Positions 29,633 to 42,307 are shown, counted from the first letter of the stretch. The stretch is 64,000 nt of DNA from Luzula sylvatica (GCA_946800325.1 OX326960.1:37105629-37169628); one strand, 5' to 3'. The notes: generated from the letters alone by a model not told the origin. Program-made: numbers and translations.

Positions 29633-30445
29633 ATCCGTACCACATTTGTATTTTTTTTTCTTTTTGAAAAAGAGCCTAGAACAAGAAACGTGTTCTTTCG
29701 GTTATGTATTTTATTAATAATAGAGAGAAATTTACATGATACGATGAAATAAAAGATGGTAAAATTACTTTCTAGGTATTCACTTTCTCCCAACTTTGTA
29801 CTAAATTCTGGATGCTTTGTACGAGCAGAACCGGCATTACCGGCATTCTTGCCTGTCTGTTGAATATGCTCTGTATCTTTAATTTGATCTACAACTAGTT
29901 AGTTTTCTATACGTACTTCATATCTGAATGACAAACCCTATGTAAACAACTATATTTAATCGGCTTAAATATAACAGTGAGCGGATGGCTAAATACCTCT
30001 CTCCTTAAAAAAATAAAATAACATAAAATAGTTAAAATTAGTCGATTTCATATTTATTTTTATTTTTGCCCTTTTCTTACAAAAATAACGATCCTTCAAT
30101 GAATAATACATGAACAAAAATTAGATAATATAATATGTGAAGAAGAAATTAAGTAAAAAAAATGGATATTTACATAATTAGCAATATTTATAATTACTCA
30201 AAAGAAAAGTAAAGGTGCATGTTGAGATGGTAACTGCATTTCTGTTTGTGGAAACAAAAAATCAATTGCAGTCTCCCTAAAAATAGTTGTGTAGTTAATG
30301 TGCCTTTTTTTAGTAAGGATATTCTGCCTTTATCATATTAGCAAGAGAAACCAAATTATTGGTACTGCAATTTTTACTTGAAATTATCTCACAAATTTTC
30401 TCATGATGCATGGTAATGTTCTTCTCAGGGATTTCGTCGGACACA
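29633..30445. other. Upstream region of the FCS-like zinc finger gene
   Basis: AT-rich sequence with no bounded element. The stretch GTTCTTCTCAG at about 30419-30429 looks like a splice acceptor and may end a 5' UTR intron. Confidence 0.4.
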
Positions 30446-31425
30446 ATGACAAAAGCAAAGTTCATGACAAGCCACGACCTTTCTGTCAATCTCAGCTGCA
30501 AAACATTGCCGGATTTGAGTTTTAACTCGAAAAAAAGCCCGGTGTGTCCTTTGGGGGTAGATATTTCCATCCTCGATGATGCTGATAATGGATCCCCACC
30601 GCACACTCCCTCTACGCCACCTTTGCAATCGATATTCAAAGCGACCTATCGTGATCTCACGAGAGTGCACTCACAACAAAATTGCATGGACCCGCGAAAC
30701 GATTATGTGAATTCAGACCCAGACCATACAAATCATAATGCGCAATCTGGATTCGGCTCGACTAACCGCATGTTAATGAGGGCATATTCGCAACCCAATT
30801 ACATGTATACCCGACCCCGATCAGTCGAATCAGACGTGGAAGAAGCTCTAACGGACTCTGATCGGGTTGGAGAGATGGACAATAATGATGGCTCGTGGTA
30901 TACTCCTTTTCCAGATGCAGTCGAAGCGGGCGCAGAAGAAGCCCTAACGGACTCCGATTGGGTTGAAGAAATGGACAATGATGATGAAATATTAAATCAT
31001 TCCTTCGAGAACATCAAATTTGACCCGAATGATGATTCGCCTAGTAAAAATAAGTTTTCCTCTCCCTCCCCCTCATCATCAACAAGTTCTCTTTCTAGTC
31101 GCAATTCGTATCAACTCTGTAGAAATACGAATATACTGAAGTGCTCTAACCTATGCAATGGACTAATATTGGAAGGCAACATCTTTTTTTACATGTAAAT
31201 ACACATATCCAAAATTTCATTAATATTATCCTCCATGGTTCATGTCATTTCTTGATGTTTATGTTTCAATTTAATGTGTATTTTTCCAGGGATAGGGGTT
31301 TTTGTAGCCTCGACTGTAGGGATAGTTTTCGTCGAAGGAAGACACCGACCGAAGAGATATTTAATCGTGCAGCTATTTCATCCAATTCATGCAAGTATGA
31401 GGGTCCCACTTTCATGCCTATTTGA
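30446..31425 (+). CDS. FCS-like zinc finger (FLZ/DUF581) protein, two exons
   Basis: FLZ proteins are plant adaptors, several of which bind SnRK1 kinase. Exon 1 is 30446-31194 and exon 2 is 31290-31425, with a GT-AG intron in phase 2. The join yields a zinc finger at the C-terminal end: KCSNLC, then 17 residues including GNIFFYM, then FCSLDCR. Spacing and the FCS-x2-CR signature are diagnostic, although the first cysteine pair is C-x3-C rather than the usual C-x2-C. In known FLZ genes an intron also sits just after the YMYR position. The product from 30446 is about 294 aa. An upstream in-frame ATG at 30410 would add 12 residues, but the acceptor-like sequence between them favours 30446. The middle has two acidic repeats (EEALTDSD..EEMDN). 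A Ser-rich stretch precedes the finger. Confidence 0.68.
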
Positions 31426-31432
31426 GAATTTA

Positions 31433-31660
31433 TTTATGGTGCCCACCCACTTTCCCCATTTTCTCCATCTCAATTAACACGGTAATTAACAATTAGTACA
31501 TAATTAGCAAAATATGATATGTAATTAAGGTATGTTCTAAGTAATAATTAATACTTTAAATTTATTAATTATGCAGTATTAATTGGCATGCTAATTACAA
31601 TTGTTAATTGAGATTTGAGGAAAATTTGGGAAAATGGAGGACACGGCATAATTTCCCTTC
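31433..31660. mobile_element. Palindromic MITE-like element
   Basis: C-rich (CCCACTTTCCCCATTTTCTC) and G-rich (TTTGGGAAAATGGAGGACAC) arms are rough inverted copies around a TAATTAA-rich core, like the elements at 3140 and 17604. It starts within a few bases of the FLZ stop codon and may lie in its 3' UTR. Confidence 0.45.
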
Positions 31661-32167
31661 TAAGATTTTCTTGGATAAGCTTGATTTTGTGTAAATAAGG
31701 CGTACCGGTTCCGGTACAGATTTATTGCTACATTATATATGATACAAATTTTATCATTGTTAATTAATCATTTTGTAAATTACGTGATTTTGGGCAAAAT
31801 TGGATTATAATAAGGCCCAACAATTTGGGTTCGATATTAAAATGTCTCCTCTTTTTCCTTTTCTTTTTAAGATAGAATTTACATCAAATTATCAACAATC
31901 TGAAACCTAATTACAAGATGGCAAACTAAAACAGAATACCACAAGCTGAATTACAGTAATAAAAGCAGACAAAATAATCAAATTTAGTCAAGAAAATCTT
32001 TGTACATGAATACCAAATATTTAAAAGTAGCAAAAGAATAAATACATAATATTTTTTTCGATAAAAAATACATAATATTAAAAACATAACAAAATCAAAT
32101 ATTCCAACAAAACATATAAAATGAAAACACTCTTAAAATACACTAACAAGATTAAATACACTTGTGT
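31661..32167. other. AT-rich spacer
   Basis: No element or gene was recognised. The right part is probably 3' UTR of the minus-strand gene that follows. Confidence 0.5.
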
Positions 32168-32689
32168 CTACCGATCGACCACATCTACCGAGGCCGCACA
32201 CGCAAGAAGGCGATGAAATATCAACCAAACCACATTGCAAGAAACTTCTTTTACTCTCTTAACAATGACACAACCTTTCTTCTTTTTCTTCTTTCTCTTC
32301 TTCTTATTACAACTCATATTTCTACTACTGCTAGATTCAAAGCTCTCATCGTTATTCTGATTATGATATGGAAAAAATGGAACCTTATCCTTAACGCGAT
32401 TCAAGCACTTGACCGTTTTTTCGGGTACACTCTCCTTCTTAGAGAATGTATAGCTTCGTAAATACATTTGTCGACACGAGTAGCTATCTACTACACGTGG
32501 TGTAGGCCCGTACCGTTTCTTTTCATGGTACCAATAATCGGCGCCATCTTTTTCTCTGGTTTGTTTTACTGCTAGTGACTTGACGAACTCTGCATCGGAC
32601 TCGGGCCATTTATAGAGGTTTACATATGTTGCCCTTATTGGAGCATGGATCTCAATGCAATCAACTGCTGATTTGCATGAAGATGACAT
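32168..32689 (-). CDS. Conserved plant protein of unknown function, 173 aa, single exon
   Basis: The uninterrupted frame encodes 173 residues beginning MSSSCKSAVDCIEIHAPIRA. Segments VNLYKWPESDAEFVKS (about residues 24-39) and SCRQMYLRSYTFSKKESVPE (about 71-90) resemble a small plant family that I recall only as uncharacterised. A Lys-rich run (KKKRKKKKKKG, about 129-139) could be a nuclear signal. The C-terminus, VSCNVVWLIFHRLLACAASV, is hydrophobic and might anchor or bind a partner. No frameshift or stop interrupts it and composition looks coding. The function is not known to me; existence as a real gene is fairly likely. Confidence 0.72.
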   Translation of the reverse strand: MSSSCKSAVDCIEIHAPIRATYVNLYKWPESDAEFVKSLAVKQTREKDGADYWYHEKKRYGPTPRVVDSYSCRQMYLRSYTFSKKESVPEKTVKCLNRVKDKVPFFPYHNQNNDESFESSSSRNMSCNKKKRKKKKKKGCVIVKRVKEVSCNVVWLIFHRLLACAASVDVVDR

Positions 32690-32840
32690 TTAATGTCGAA
32701 TTAGGGTTTTAGAAAATTGTTGAGTATTCCTCAAACGGTTTCTTTGAAAGGGGGAATGGGGTTGAGGAGAGGATATATACCTTCTCTGTTCGGTTGGTTA
32801 TTGATTTGATGCTTTAAGGGGTAAAATGAGGAGTAATTTA

Positions 32841-33425
32841 GGAGCAATTTCACATATACCCACCCAGCAAATCTCAAAATATCACGAATACCCTTACAGA
32901 AGTTCAAATTATTAACAAATGACATTTATACATCTCATTTACAATTTGTTTCAAATTATATTAAATAAATCATTATTTCTTTTAACTTTTTATTATGAAT
33001 GAATGAAAAAAAATGGAGAATAATTTAAAGAAAAACAGAATAAGGACATATGATATTTCACAAGCTTTTTTTATATTAAAAGTGATATTTCTAATGTTTT
33101 ATAAGATTTTTTTGATGTATAGGGTTCAAAATTTTGACTTTCACAAGTATAACGTTTGTTGAATTTACAGAACTAGCTGTTTCAACATTTTATTTGGCGG
33201 AACACATGTTCGTTCCGCCAACTCAAATGACGAAACATGTTAAAATTGATTTAACGAGGCCAAAAATAAAAAAAGTTAATTAAATCAGTTTTGCCACCTT
33301 TGTTTGAGAAACAAATAAAAAAAATCGTGTTTCACAATCCCAGATGGTGAAAATTCGTTTTATAGGGTATTCGATGAAAATACCTGATATTTCAATGTTT
33401 TGTGGGGTACACATGAAGTTTAGCC
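32841..33425. mobile_element. MITE-like element related to the CHI intron insert
   Basis: The left arm contains ACCCACCCAGCAAATCTCAA and AATATCACGAATACCC. The right arm carries their inverted relatives GGGTATTCGATG, GATATTTCAATG and GTGGGGTACACATGAA. The same arms bound the insert at 2010-2635. It lies about 150 bp upstream of the start codon of the minus-strand gene, within its promoter. Confidence 0.5.
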
Positions 33426-34425
33426 TACAATCTTTAGGAATTAATGTAAACAATGAGACGTTGGTTGCAAGGAAAGGTAGTTGATTAAAGAAGAAGATAT
33501 TTTGAAAAAGTGTTTAGCTTTATTTAAGCAGAGTGTGAGGAAGAGTTATGATGTGGCATAATTATGTTATGTCAATCTCATGATTAGTCCACATGTTTGG
33601 GGATTATGAATAGATAAATTAAGTCAATAATTTTCTGGTTCCCACTTATGGAGGATACATGAGATATTCAAAATGACAAGGCACATAGTAGTTGAAACTG
33701 GTAATGAAATTCAAGGATTTAAAATATCATGAGCTTAATGGCCGATACTATTATATTATACTATAGTATATTAAAAATTTCCGATATTTTTGGATTTTAT
33801 GTTTTATAATCTCCGTAACCAATCGCGTAACGAATGACAATAATGAACAATATTTACTGTTCCATAACTTTTGTAACCAATCGTGTAACGAGTCACAATA
33901 ATACCAAATGAACAACATCATGACACGTGTCATTTTTTACATTATGTTTTATCATTTTTACAATCTTCGTAGAGAATTCGACGGATAAATCTAGGCAAAG
34001 TACATGTTCTCTTTTTTTATAATTTGAAAATTATGTTATTAAAAAAAAAAAAATTTACATTGCTCCAAGATTTACCCTCCGAATTCTCTATATTCAAATT
34101 AACATATTAAGTAAAAACATATCATTAACAATTAATTAATTAATATTGATTTCAATTTATAAATTTAAATATGTTAATTATGTATGCAATAATTGATAAT
34201 TATATGAAACGTATTGACTATTATGTTAATTAAATATGGTAATTAAAATATAAAAATTATATGGGTAAAAGTTGGGGACAAATTTGTTTTTTCAATTCAA
34301 TTGTCCACCGAGAATTATAAACACGTAACATTTTTAAATTATATTTGAACTGTGTTAATTAAGATTTTAATTTAATTAATTAACCGGGTTTTTAAAATCA
34401 GGTGGTACCGGGATTATAAAAACCG
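33426..34425. other. AT-rich region bordering the satellite
   Basis: Two imperfect direct copies of a unit of about 70 bp (AACCAATCG-GTAACGA motifs) lie at about 33815-33910. A C-rich/G-rich-arm palindrome resembling the other TAATTAA MITEs lies at about 34050-34315. No gene. Confidence 0.4.
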
Positions 34426-37400
34426 GTTCACCAAATTTTACAAACACTAAAAAAGTTTGTTTTTCGATTCATAACAAACTTTTTACCATTTGAGGAGTTC
34501 AAATAACGTGTTTTTTGATCATTTGTATCGTATCCGTTACTACATAAGTTTTCACTAAATTTTACAAACGCTAAGAAAGTTTGTTTTTCGATTTATAACA
34601 ATCTTTTAACGCTATGAGGAGTCCAAATATCTTGTTTTTGAGATGGATTGGATCAAATCTTTTACTACGTAACTTTTCACCAAATTGTACAAACACTAAG
34701 AAAGTTTCTTTTCGATTCATAGCAATCTTTTTACGCTTTAAGGAGTTCAAATAACGTGTTTTTAGATCATTTGTATCATATCTTCTACTACATAACTTTT
34801 CATCAAATTTTATAAACACAAAGAATGTTTGTTTTTCGATTCATAACAATCTTCTAACGCTCTGAGGATGTGTTTTTTAGATGCTTTGGATCGAATCTTT
34901 TCTTACGTAACTTTTCACCAAATTTTACAAACACAAAGAATTTTTTTTCGATTCCTAGCAATCTTTTTAGGCTTTAAGGAGTTCAAATAACGTGTTTTTA
35001 GATCATTTGTATCGTATATTTTACTACCTAACTTTTCACCAAATTTTACAAATACTAAGAAAGTTTGTTTTTCGATTCATGGCAACCTTTTTAGATGGTT
35101 TGGATCGAATCTTTTCCTACGTAACTTTTCACCAAATTGTACAAACACAAATAATGTTTTTTTCGATTCGTAGCAATTTTTTTAAGCTTTAAGAAGTTTA
35201 AATAACGTGTTTTTAGATCATTTGTATCATATCTTTTACTACATAACTTTTCACCGAATTTTACAAATAATAAGAAAGTTTGTTTTTCGATTCATAGCAA
35301 ACTTTTTACGGTTTGAGGAGTTCAAATAACGTGTTTTTAGATCATTTGTTTCGTATCCATTACTACATAAGTTTTAACTAAATTTCTAGAACACTAAGAA
35401 AGTTTGTTTTTCGATTCATAGCAATCTTTTTACGTTTTGTGGAGTTCAAATAACGTGTTTTAGATCATTTGTATCGTATCTTTTACTACATAACTTTAAA
35501 CCAAATTTTAAAAACACTAAGAATGTTTTTTTTATTCATAACAATCTTTTAACGCTCTGAGGAGTCCAAATAACGTGTTTTTGAGATGGTTTGGATCAAA
35601 TCTTTTACTACGTAACTTTTCACCAAATTGTACAATCACAAATAAAGTTTTTTTTCGATTCATAGCAATCTTTTTACGATTTAAGGAGTTCAAATAACGT
35701 GTTTCTTGATCATTTGTATCGTATCTTTTTACTACCTAAGTTTTCACAAAATTTTACAAACATTAAGAAATTTTGTTTTTTTGACTCATAGCAATCTTTT
35801 TACCGTTTGAGGAGTTCAAATAACGTGTTTTTAGATCATTTGTATCATATCCGTTACGACATAACTTTTCAATAAATTTTACAAACACTAAGCAAGATTG
35901 TTTTTCAATTCATAACAATCTTTTAACGCTCTGAGGAGTTCAAATAACGTGTTTTTGAGATGGTCTGGAATGAATCTTTTACTACGTAACTTTTCACCAA
36001 ATTGTACAAACACTAAGGAAGTTTCTTTTTGATTTATAGCAATCTTTTTATGCTTTGAGGAGTTCAAATAATGTGTTCTTAGATCATTTGTATCGTATCT
36101 TTTACTACATAAGTTATCACCAAATTTTACAATCACTAAGAAAGTTTGTTTTTCAATTCATAACAATGTATTAACGCTTTGAGGGGTCCGAGTAGCGTGT
36201 TTTTGATATGGTTTGGATCGAATCTTTTACTACGTAACATTTCACCAAATTGTAAAAATACTATGAAAGTTTTCTTTTCGATTCATAGCATTTTTGTTTA
36301 CGTTTTGCGGAGTTGTTATAATGTGTTTTTGGATCATATGTATAGTATCGTTTACTACATAACTTTTCACAAAATTTTACAAACACAAAGAAAGTTTGTT
36401 TTTCGATTCATAATAATCTTTAAACGCTCTGAGGAGCCCAAATAACGTATTTTTGAGATGGTTTGGATTGATTTTTTCACAACGTAACTAATCCACAAAT
36501 TGTACAAACACAAAGAAAGTTTTTTTTTCCGATTCATAGCAATCTTTTTACGCTTTAAGGAGTTCGAATAAAATGTTTTTAGATCATTTGTATCGTATCT
36601 TTTACTACCTAACTTATCGCCAAATTTCACAAACACTAAGAGTTTGTTTTTCGATTCATAGCAATGTTTTTACCGTTTAAGGAGTTCAAATAATCTGTTT
36701 TTAGATCATTTTTATCGTATCCGTTACTACATAAGTCTTCACAAAATTTTACGAACACAAAGAAAGTTTGTTTTTAGATTCATAGCAATCTTTTTATGTT
36801 TTGAGGAGTTCAAATAACGTGTTTTTAGATCATTTGTATCGTATGTTTTAATACATAACTTTTCACCAAATTTTACAAACACTAAGAAAGTTTGTTTTTC
36901 GATTCATAGCAATCTTTTTACGTTTTGAGGAGTTCAAATAACGTGTTTTTAGATCATTTGTTTCGTATTTTTTATTACATAGCTTTTCACCAAATTTTAC
37001 AAACACTAAGAAAGTTTTTTTTCCGATTCATAGTAATATTTTTACCGTTTGAGGAGTCTAAACAACGTGTTTTTAGATAATTTCTATCGTATCCGTTACT
37101 ACACAAGTTTTCACTAAATTATACAAACACTAAGAAAGTTAGTTTTAAAATTCATAACAATCATTTAACGTGTATTTGAGATGGTTTGTATCGAATCTTT
37201 TACTACGTAACTTTTCACCAAATTGTACAAACACTTAGAAAGTTTGTTTTTCGATTCATAACTGTCTTTTAACGCTCGGAGGAGTCAAAATAACGTGTTT
37301 TTGAGTTGGGTTGGATTGAATCTTATACGACGTAACTTTTCACCAAATTGTACAAACACTTAGAAAGTTTGTTTTTTAATACATATCTATCATTTTACGT

Positions 37401-40400
37401 CCTGAGGAGCCCAAATAACGTGTTTTTGAGATGGTTTGGATCGAATCTTTTACTACGTAACTTTTCATCAAATTGTAGAAACACTATGAAAGTTTTCTTT
37501 TCGATTCATAGCATTTTTTTTTACGTTTAGCGGAGTTCAAATAACGTGTTTTTAGATCATTTGTATCATATCTTTTACTACATAACTTTTCACCAAATTT
37601 TACAAACACTAAGAAAGTTTATTTTCCGATTCATAGCAATCTTTTTACGTTTTGAGGAGTTCAAATAACGTGTTTTTAGATCATTTGTATCGTATCGTTT
37701 ACTACATAACTTTTCACCAAATTTTACAAACACTAAAAAAGTTTGTTTTTCAATTCATAGCAATCTTTTAATGCTCTTTGAGGAGTCCAAATAACGTGTT
37801 TTTGAGATGGTTTGGATCGAATCTAATACTACGTAACTTTTCACCAAATTGTACAAGCACTTAGAAAGTTTGTTTTTTAATTCATAACTATCTTTTTACG
37901 TCCCAAGGAGCCCAAATAACGTGTTTTTGAGATAGTTTGGATCGAATCTTTTCTATGTAACTTTTCACCAAATTGTACAAACACTAAGAAAGTTTCTTTT
38001 CGCTTCATAGCAATCTTTTTACGCTTTGAGGAGTTCAAATAACGTGTTTTAAGATCATTGGTATCGTATCTTTTACTACATAACTTTTCACCAAATTTTA
38101 CAAACACTAAGAACGTTTGTTTTTCGATTCATAGCAATCTTTTTACGTTTTGAGGAGTTCAAATAACTTGTTTTTAGATCATTTGTTTAGTATTTTTTAC
38201 TAGATAGCTTTTCACGAAATTTTACAAACACTAAGAAAGTTTTTTTTTTCGATTCATAGCAATCTTTTTACCATTTGAGGAGTCCAAATAACGTATTTTT
38301 AGATTATTTGTATCGCATCCGTTACTACGTAACTTTTCACCAAAATGTACAAACACTTAGAAAGTTTGTTTTTCGATTCATAACGGTCTTTTAACGCACG
38401 AAGGAGTCAAACTAACGTGTTTTTGAGTTGGGTTGGATTGAATCTTATACGACGTAACCTTTCACCAAATTGTACAAACACTAAGAAAGTTTCTTTTCGG
38501 TTCATAGCAATGTTTTTACGTTTTGAGGAGTTCAAATAACGTGTTTTTAGATCATATGTATCGTATCTTTTACTACGTAACTTGTCACCAAATTTTACAA
38601 ACACTAAGAAAGTTTGTTTATCTATTCAAAGCAATATTTTTAAGTTTTGAGGAGTTCAAATAACGTGTTTTTAGATCATTTGTATCGTATCGTTTACTAC
38701 AAAACTTTTCACCAAATTTTACAAACACTAAAAAAAATTGTTTTTCGATTCATAGGAATCTTTTTACGTAGTGAGAAGTTCAAATAACGTGTTTTTAGAT
38801 CATTTGTATCGTATCTTTTAGTACATAACTTTTCATCAAATTTTACAAACACTAAGAAATTTGTTTTTCGATTCATAGCAATCTTGTTACCATTTGAGGA
38901 GTCCAAATAACGTGTTTTTAGATGATTTGTATTGAATCCGTTACTACACAAGTTTTCACTAAATTTTACAAACACTAAGAAAGTTTGTCTTTCGATTCAT
39001 AACAATCTTTTAAGGCTCTGAGGAGTCGAAATAACATGTTTTTGAGATGATTTGGATCGAATCTTTTAGTACGTAACTTTTCACCAAATTGTACAAACAC
39101 TAAGAAAGTTTGTTTTTCGATTCATAACAATCTTATAACGATCTGAGGAGACGGAATAACGTGTTTAAGATATGGTTTCGATCGAATCTTATACTACGTA
39201 ACGTTTCACCAAAGTTTGCAAACACTAAGAAAGTTTGTTTTTCGATCATAACAATCTTTTTACGGTTTAAAGATTTCAAATAACGTGTTTTTAGATCATT
39301 TGTATCGTATCTTTCACTACCTAACTTTTCACAAAATTTTACCAACACTAAGAATTTTTTATTTTCGATTCATAGCAATATTTTTACCATTTGAGGAGTC
39401 CAAATAACGTGTTTTTGAGATCATTTGTATCGTATCCAATACGACATAACTTTTCACTAAATTTTACAAACACTAAGAAAGTTTCTTTTTCGATTCATAA
39501 CAATCTTTTAACGCTCTGAGGAGTCCAAATAACGTGTTTTTGAGATGGTTTGGATCGAATCTTTTACTATGTAACTTTTCACCAAATTGTACAAACACAA
39601 AGAAACTTTCTTTTCGGTTCATAGCAATCTTTTTACGATTTGAGGAGTTCAAATAACGTGTTTTTAGATCATTTGTATCGTATCTTTTACTACATAACTT
39701 TTCACCAAATTTTGCAAACCCTAAGAAAGTTTTTTTTCGATCATAACAATCTTTTTACGGTTTAAAAAGTTCAAATAACGTGTTTTTAAATCATTTGTAT
39801 CGTATCTTTTACTACCTAACTTTTCACAAAATTTTACAAACACTAAGAAAGTTTGTTTTTCGATTCATAACAATCTTTTTACCGTTGGAGGAGTCCAAAT
39901 AACGTGTTTTGAGATCATTTGTATCGTATCCGTTACTACATAAATTTTCACTAAATTTTACAACACTAAGAAAGTTTTTTTTCCGATTCATAACAATCTT
40001 TTAACGCTCTGAGGAGTTCAAATAATGTGTTTTTGAGATGAATTGGATCGAATATTTTACTACATAACTTTTCACCAAATTGAACAAACACAACGAATGT
40101 TTTCTTTTCGATTCATAGCATTTTTTTTTACGTTTTGCGGAATGCAAATAACGTGATTTTTAGATCATTTGTATCATATCTTTTACTACATAACTTTTCA
40201 CCAAATTTTACAAACACTAAGAAAGTTTGTTTTTCTATTCATAACAATGTTTTAATGCTCTGAGGAGTCCAAATAACTTGTTTTTTTATTGTTTGAATTG
40301 AATCTTTTACTACGTAAGTTTTCACCAAATTGTACAAACACTAAGAAAGTTTTATTTTCAATTCATAGCAATCTTTTTGCGTTTTGAGGAGTTCAAATGA

Positions 40401-40453
40401 CGTGTTTTTAGATCATTTGTATCGTTTCTTTTACTACGTAACTTTTCACCAAA
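34426..40453. repeat. 124-125-bp satellite array, about 48 monomers
   Basis: Head-to-tail monomers carry the landmarks TTTTCACCAAAT, ACAAACACTAAGAAAG, GAGGAGTTCAAATAACG and TTACTACATAAC; the same point recurs at 36864 and 36988, a 124-bp period. Two classes alternate irregularly. One has AGATCATTTGTATCGTATC. The other has GCTCTGAGGAGTCC with GAGATGGTTTGGATCGAAT and is often followed by AATTGTAC. Divergence between neighbours is visible but the frame of repetition is kept throughout. Short open frames across it are by-products. Plant satellites of this size often sit at centromeric or heterochromatic sites; location is not known here. Confidence 0.97.
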
Positions 40454-40861
40454 TGATGTGAGGCAAATAAGGCACAAATTTAATGCTTAATTTGGGGATT
40501 TTAGCCCTTGTGAAGAACAATTCTATATACTTTATTAATCATATTTGAGATAACATGAATATTTCTTCACTAAGTGTATTTTATTGCTTAATCACAGGAA
40601 TTAGAAGGAATTTCTGGGAATTTGGAGAGTGTAGTTGTCTCCAACACGTCAAGAGGAGTGAAAACGATATATTATACCGATATATTCGGTACATGAATGA
40701 GACGGGAGGCAAACAATTATCATGATAGAAACTTACACAAAAGTCTACACGAAAACCACTCAATCCTTAGCCCTTATCCTTCCCACCTACTTTTGGTGGA
40801 AATTACCTCATTACCCTCAATCCTCTCCACCAACTTGTGGCCAATAAGAAGACTCCGTGAG

Positions 40862-40872
40862 TGCTATAAATA
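40862..40872 (+). promoter_or_regulatory. LTR TATA box
   Basis: GCTATAAATAA lies about 40 bases upstream of the pyrimidine-rich region of the solo LTR. The same context (CTATAAATAAGACC) occurs in the other solo LTR on the minus strand, so this is the probable core promoter of the family. Confidence 0.6.
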
Positions 40873-40908
40873 AGACCAAAAGGGCCACGAGTTTGGGTAC
40901 GCTCTTTT

Positions 40909-40972
<64 letters not shown>

Positions 40973-41576
40973 GTAAGTCCAAGAATCTTTCAAGAACACG
41001 CAAGAATTACAAAATCGAACGATAATTCTCTAAGATTGATCACCGAATAGAAGCTCACTTCATTCGGTGAATTGGTCTACACTTTGACGAAGATCGAGTT
41101 GTGGGGATTTGGTTGGAGCTTCCTTCATTCGAATCCACGCAAGCAAGGAATCGAGCTTACTCTAATTCGATTGGGAGCTTCCTTCCAATTGCTACCTTGC
41201 AAATCTCGAGTTCACTCAACCGGTACGGAGCTCACTTCGATTGGCGAGTGGATTGGTACGAATGGAACAAGTTGTGCGAGGTGTCTAGCTCACTAGCATC
41301 TCAAGGCAACGAGGAAGGCATCCAAGACGAGACTCGAAGCTCACTTCATCTCTCTAGGTGTTTTCTTTCCTTTCTTGAAATTCTTGTAGTTTAATTGAAT
41401 TGGATTTGTGTAAATAATTCGTGGTTTAATGAAAATTTTTGCTTTCGAAATTTTCTTTGTTTGTTTGTGTGATCTTAATGCTTGTTACTTAGTTTAATTA
41501 CTTTTCAATTTGAATCCAAAACAAACCCTTTAATTCAATCCTCAAATCAAATACTCAAACTCAGTTCCAGAAACTA

Positions 41577-41925
41577 TTCCGTTATAACGGACATAAATTG
41601 TGTTACAACGGACCTTTCGGTTTGTACCTGATTTTCAGTCTGTTGGTACTCCGTTGTAACGCACTTTAATTCCGTTGTAACGGACCAGTGAGGAAAAGCA
41701 TTCAATAGGACTCATACTAGTGCGTTGTAACGGACATACTAGTTCGTTGTAACGGATTAACCAATCAGTTATAACGCTACTTCTATCCGTTATAACGGAC
41801 TACCTCTTTCCGTTGTAACGGAACTATATCCGCTGTAACGGACCTTCATATCAATCCATGCGTTAACAATTACCCTAATGTCCGTTGTAACGGACCCTAT
41901 TTCCGTTGTAACGGACTACCTTCTG
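41577..41925. repeat. Cluster of about twelve TCCGTTRTAACGGA palindromes in the LTR
   Basis: In about 350 bp the motif recurs as exact TCCGTTATAACGGA or one-step variants (TCCGTTGTAACGGA, GCGTTGTAACGGA). Each contains one or two AACGG cores. The homologous cluster is at 23750-24065, so it is a property of the LTR family. Confidence 0.9.
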
Positions 41926-42097
41926 TGAATTTTCTTTGTTATTTCTAGTCCCTTTTTTATTAAATCTTTGACGCAATTGCTCCCCGTGGAACGAATCTAT
42001 ACATTTGCCACTGTACAAACATAGATTATAAATTTTGTTGATTGTTCGGGGTTTTAACACAACGACATATTAAAACACGCCAAAATCCCGCTCATCA

Positions 42098-42307
42098 CCA
42101 AATTTTACAAACACTAAGAAAGTTTGTTTATTTATTCATAGCAATCTTTTTACGTTTTGAGGAGTTCAAATAACGTGTTTTTAGATTATTTGTATCGTAT
42201 CGTTTACTACAAAACTTTTCACCAAATTTTGCAAACACTAAAAAAAATTGTTTTTCGATTCATAAGAATCTTTTGACGTTTTGAGAAGTTCAAATAACGT
42301 GTTTTGA
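42098..42307. repeat. Satellite, short block of about 1.7 monomers
   Basis: This directly continues the array interrupted by the solo LTR. It carries the rare variants TTTACTACAAAAC and ACACTAAAAAAAATTG, otherwise seen at 38690-38745. It ends abruptly at GTGTTTTGAGA, where Ty3 sequence starts. Confidence 0.93.

Larger units (their letters stand above)
40454..42097 (+). mobile_element. Solo LTR (family S) inside the satellite, 1644 bp, TSD CCAAA
   Basis: The sequence TGATGTGAGG ... CTCATCA interrupts a satellite monomer and is flanked by CCAAA (40449-40453 and 42098-42102), which rejoins the monomer perfectly when one copy is removed. It is the same family as the minus-strand solo LTR at 23563-25279. 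It contains a TATA motif, a CT run at about 40912-40970, and about twelve CCGTTRTAACGG palindromes at 41577-41925. No internal element sequence remains. Confidence 0.92.

Noticed and set aside
34571..39348. A recurring 60-90-aa minus-strand protein (KFGEKLCSKRYDTNDLKTRY-like) across the satellite
   Set aside because: The 124-125-bp period is not a multiple of three in most monomers, the frames end at random points and follow monomer sequence. This is a by-product of the repeat, not a gene family.
41072..41394. Two overlapping frames of 74-97 aa
   Set aside because: They lie in the solo LTR with no family signature.
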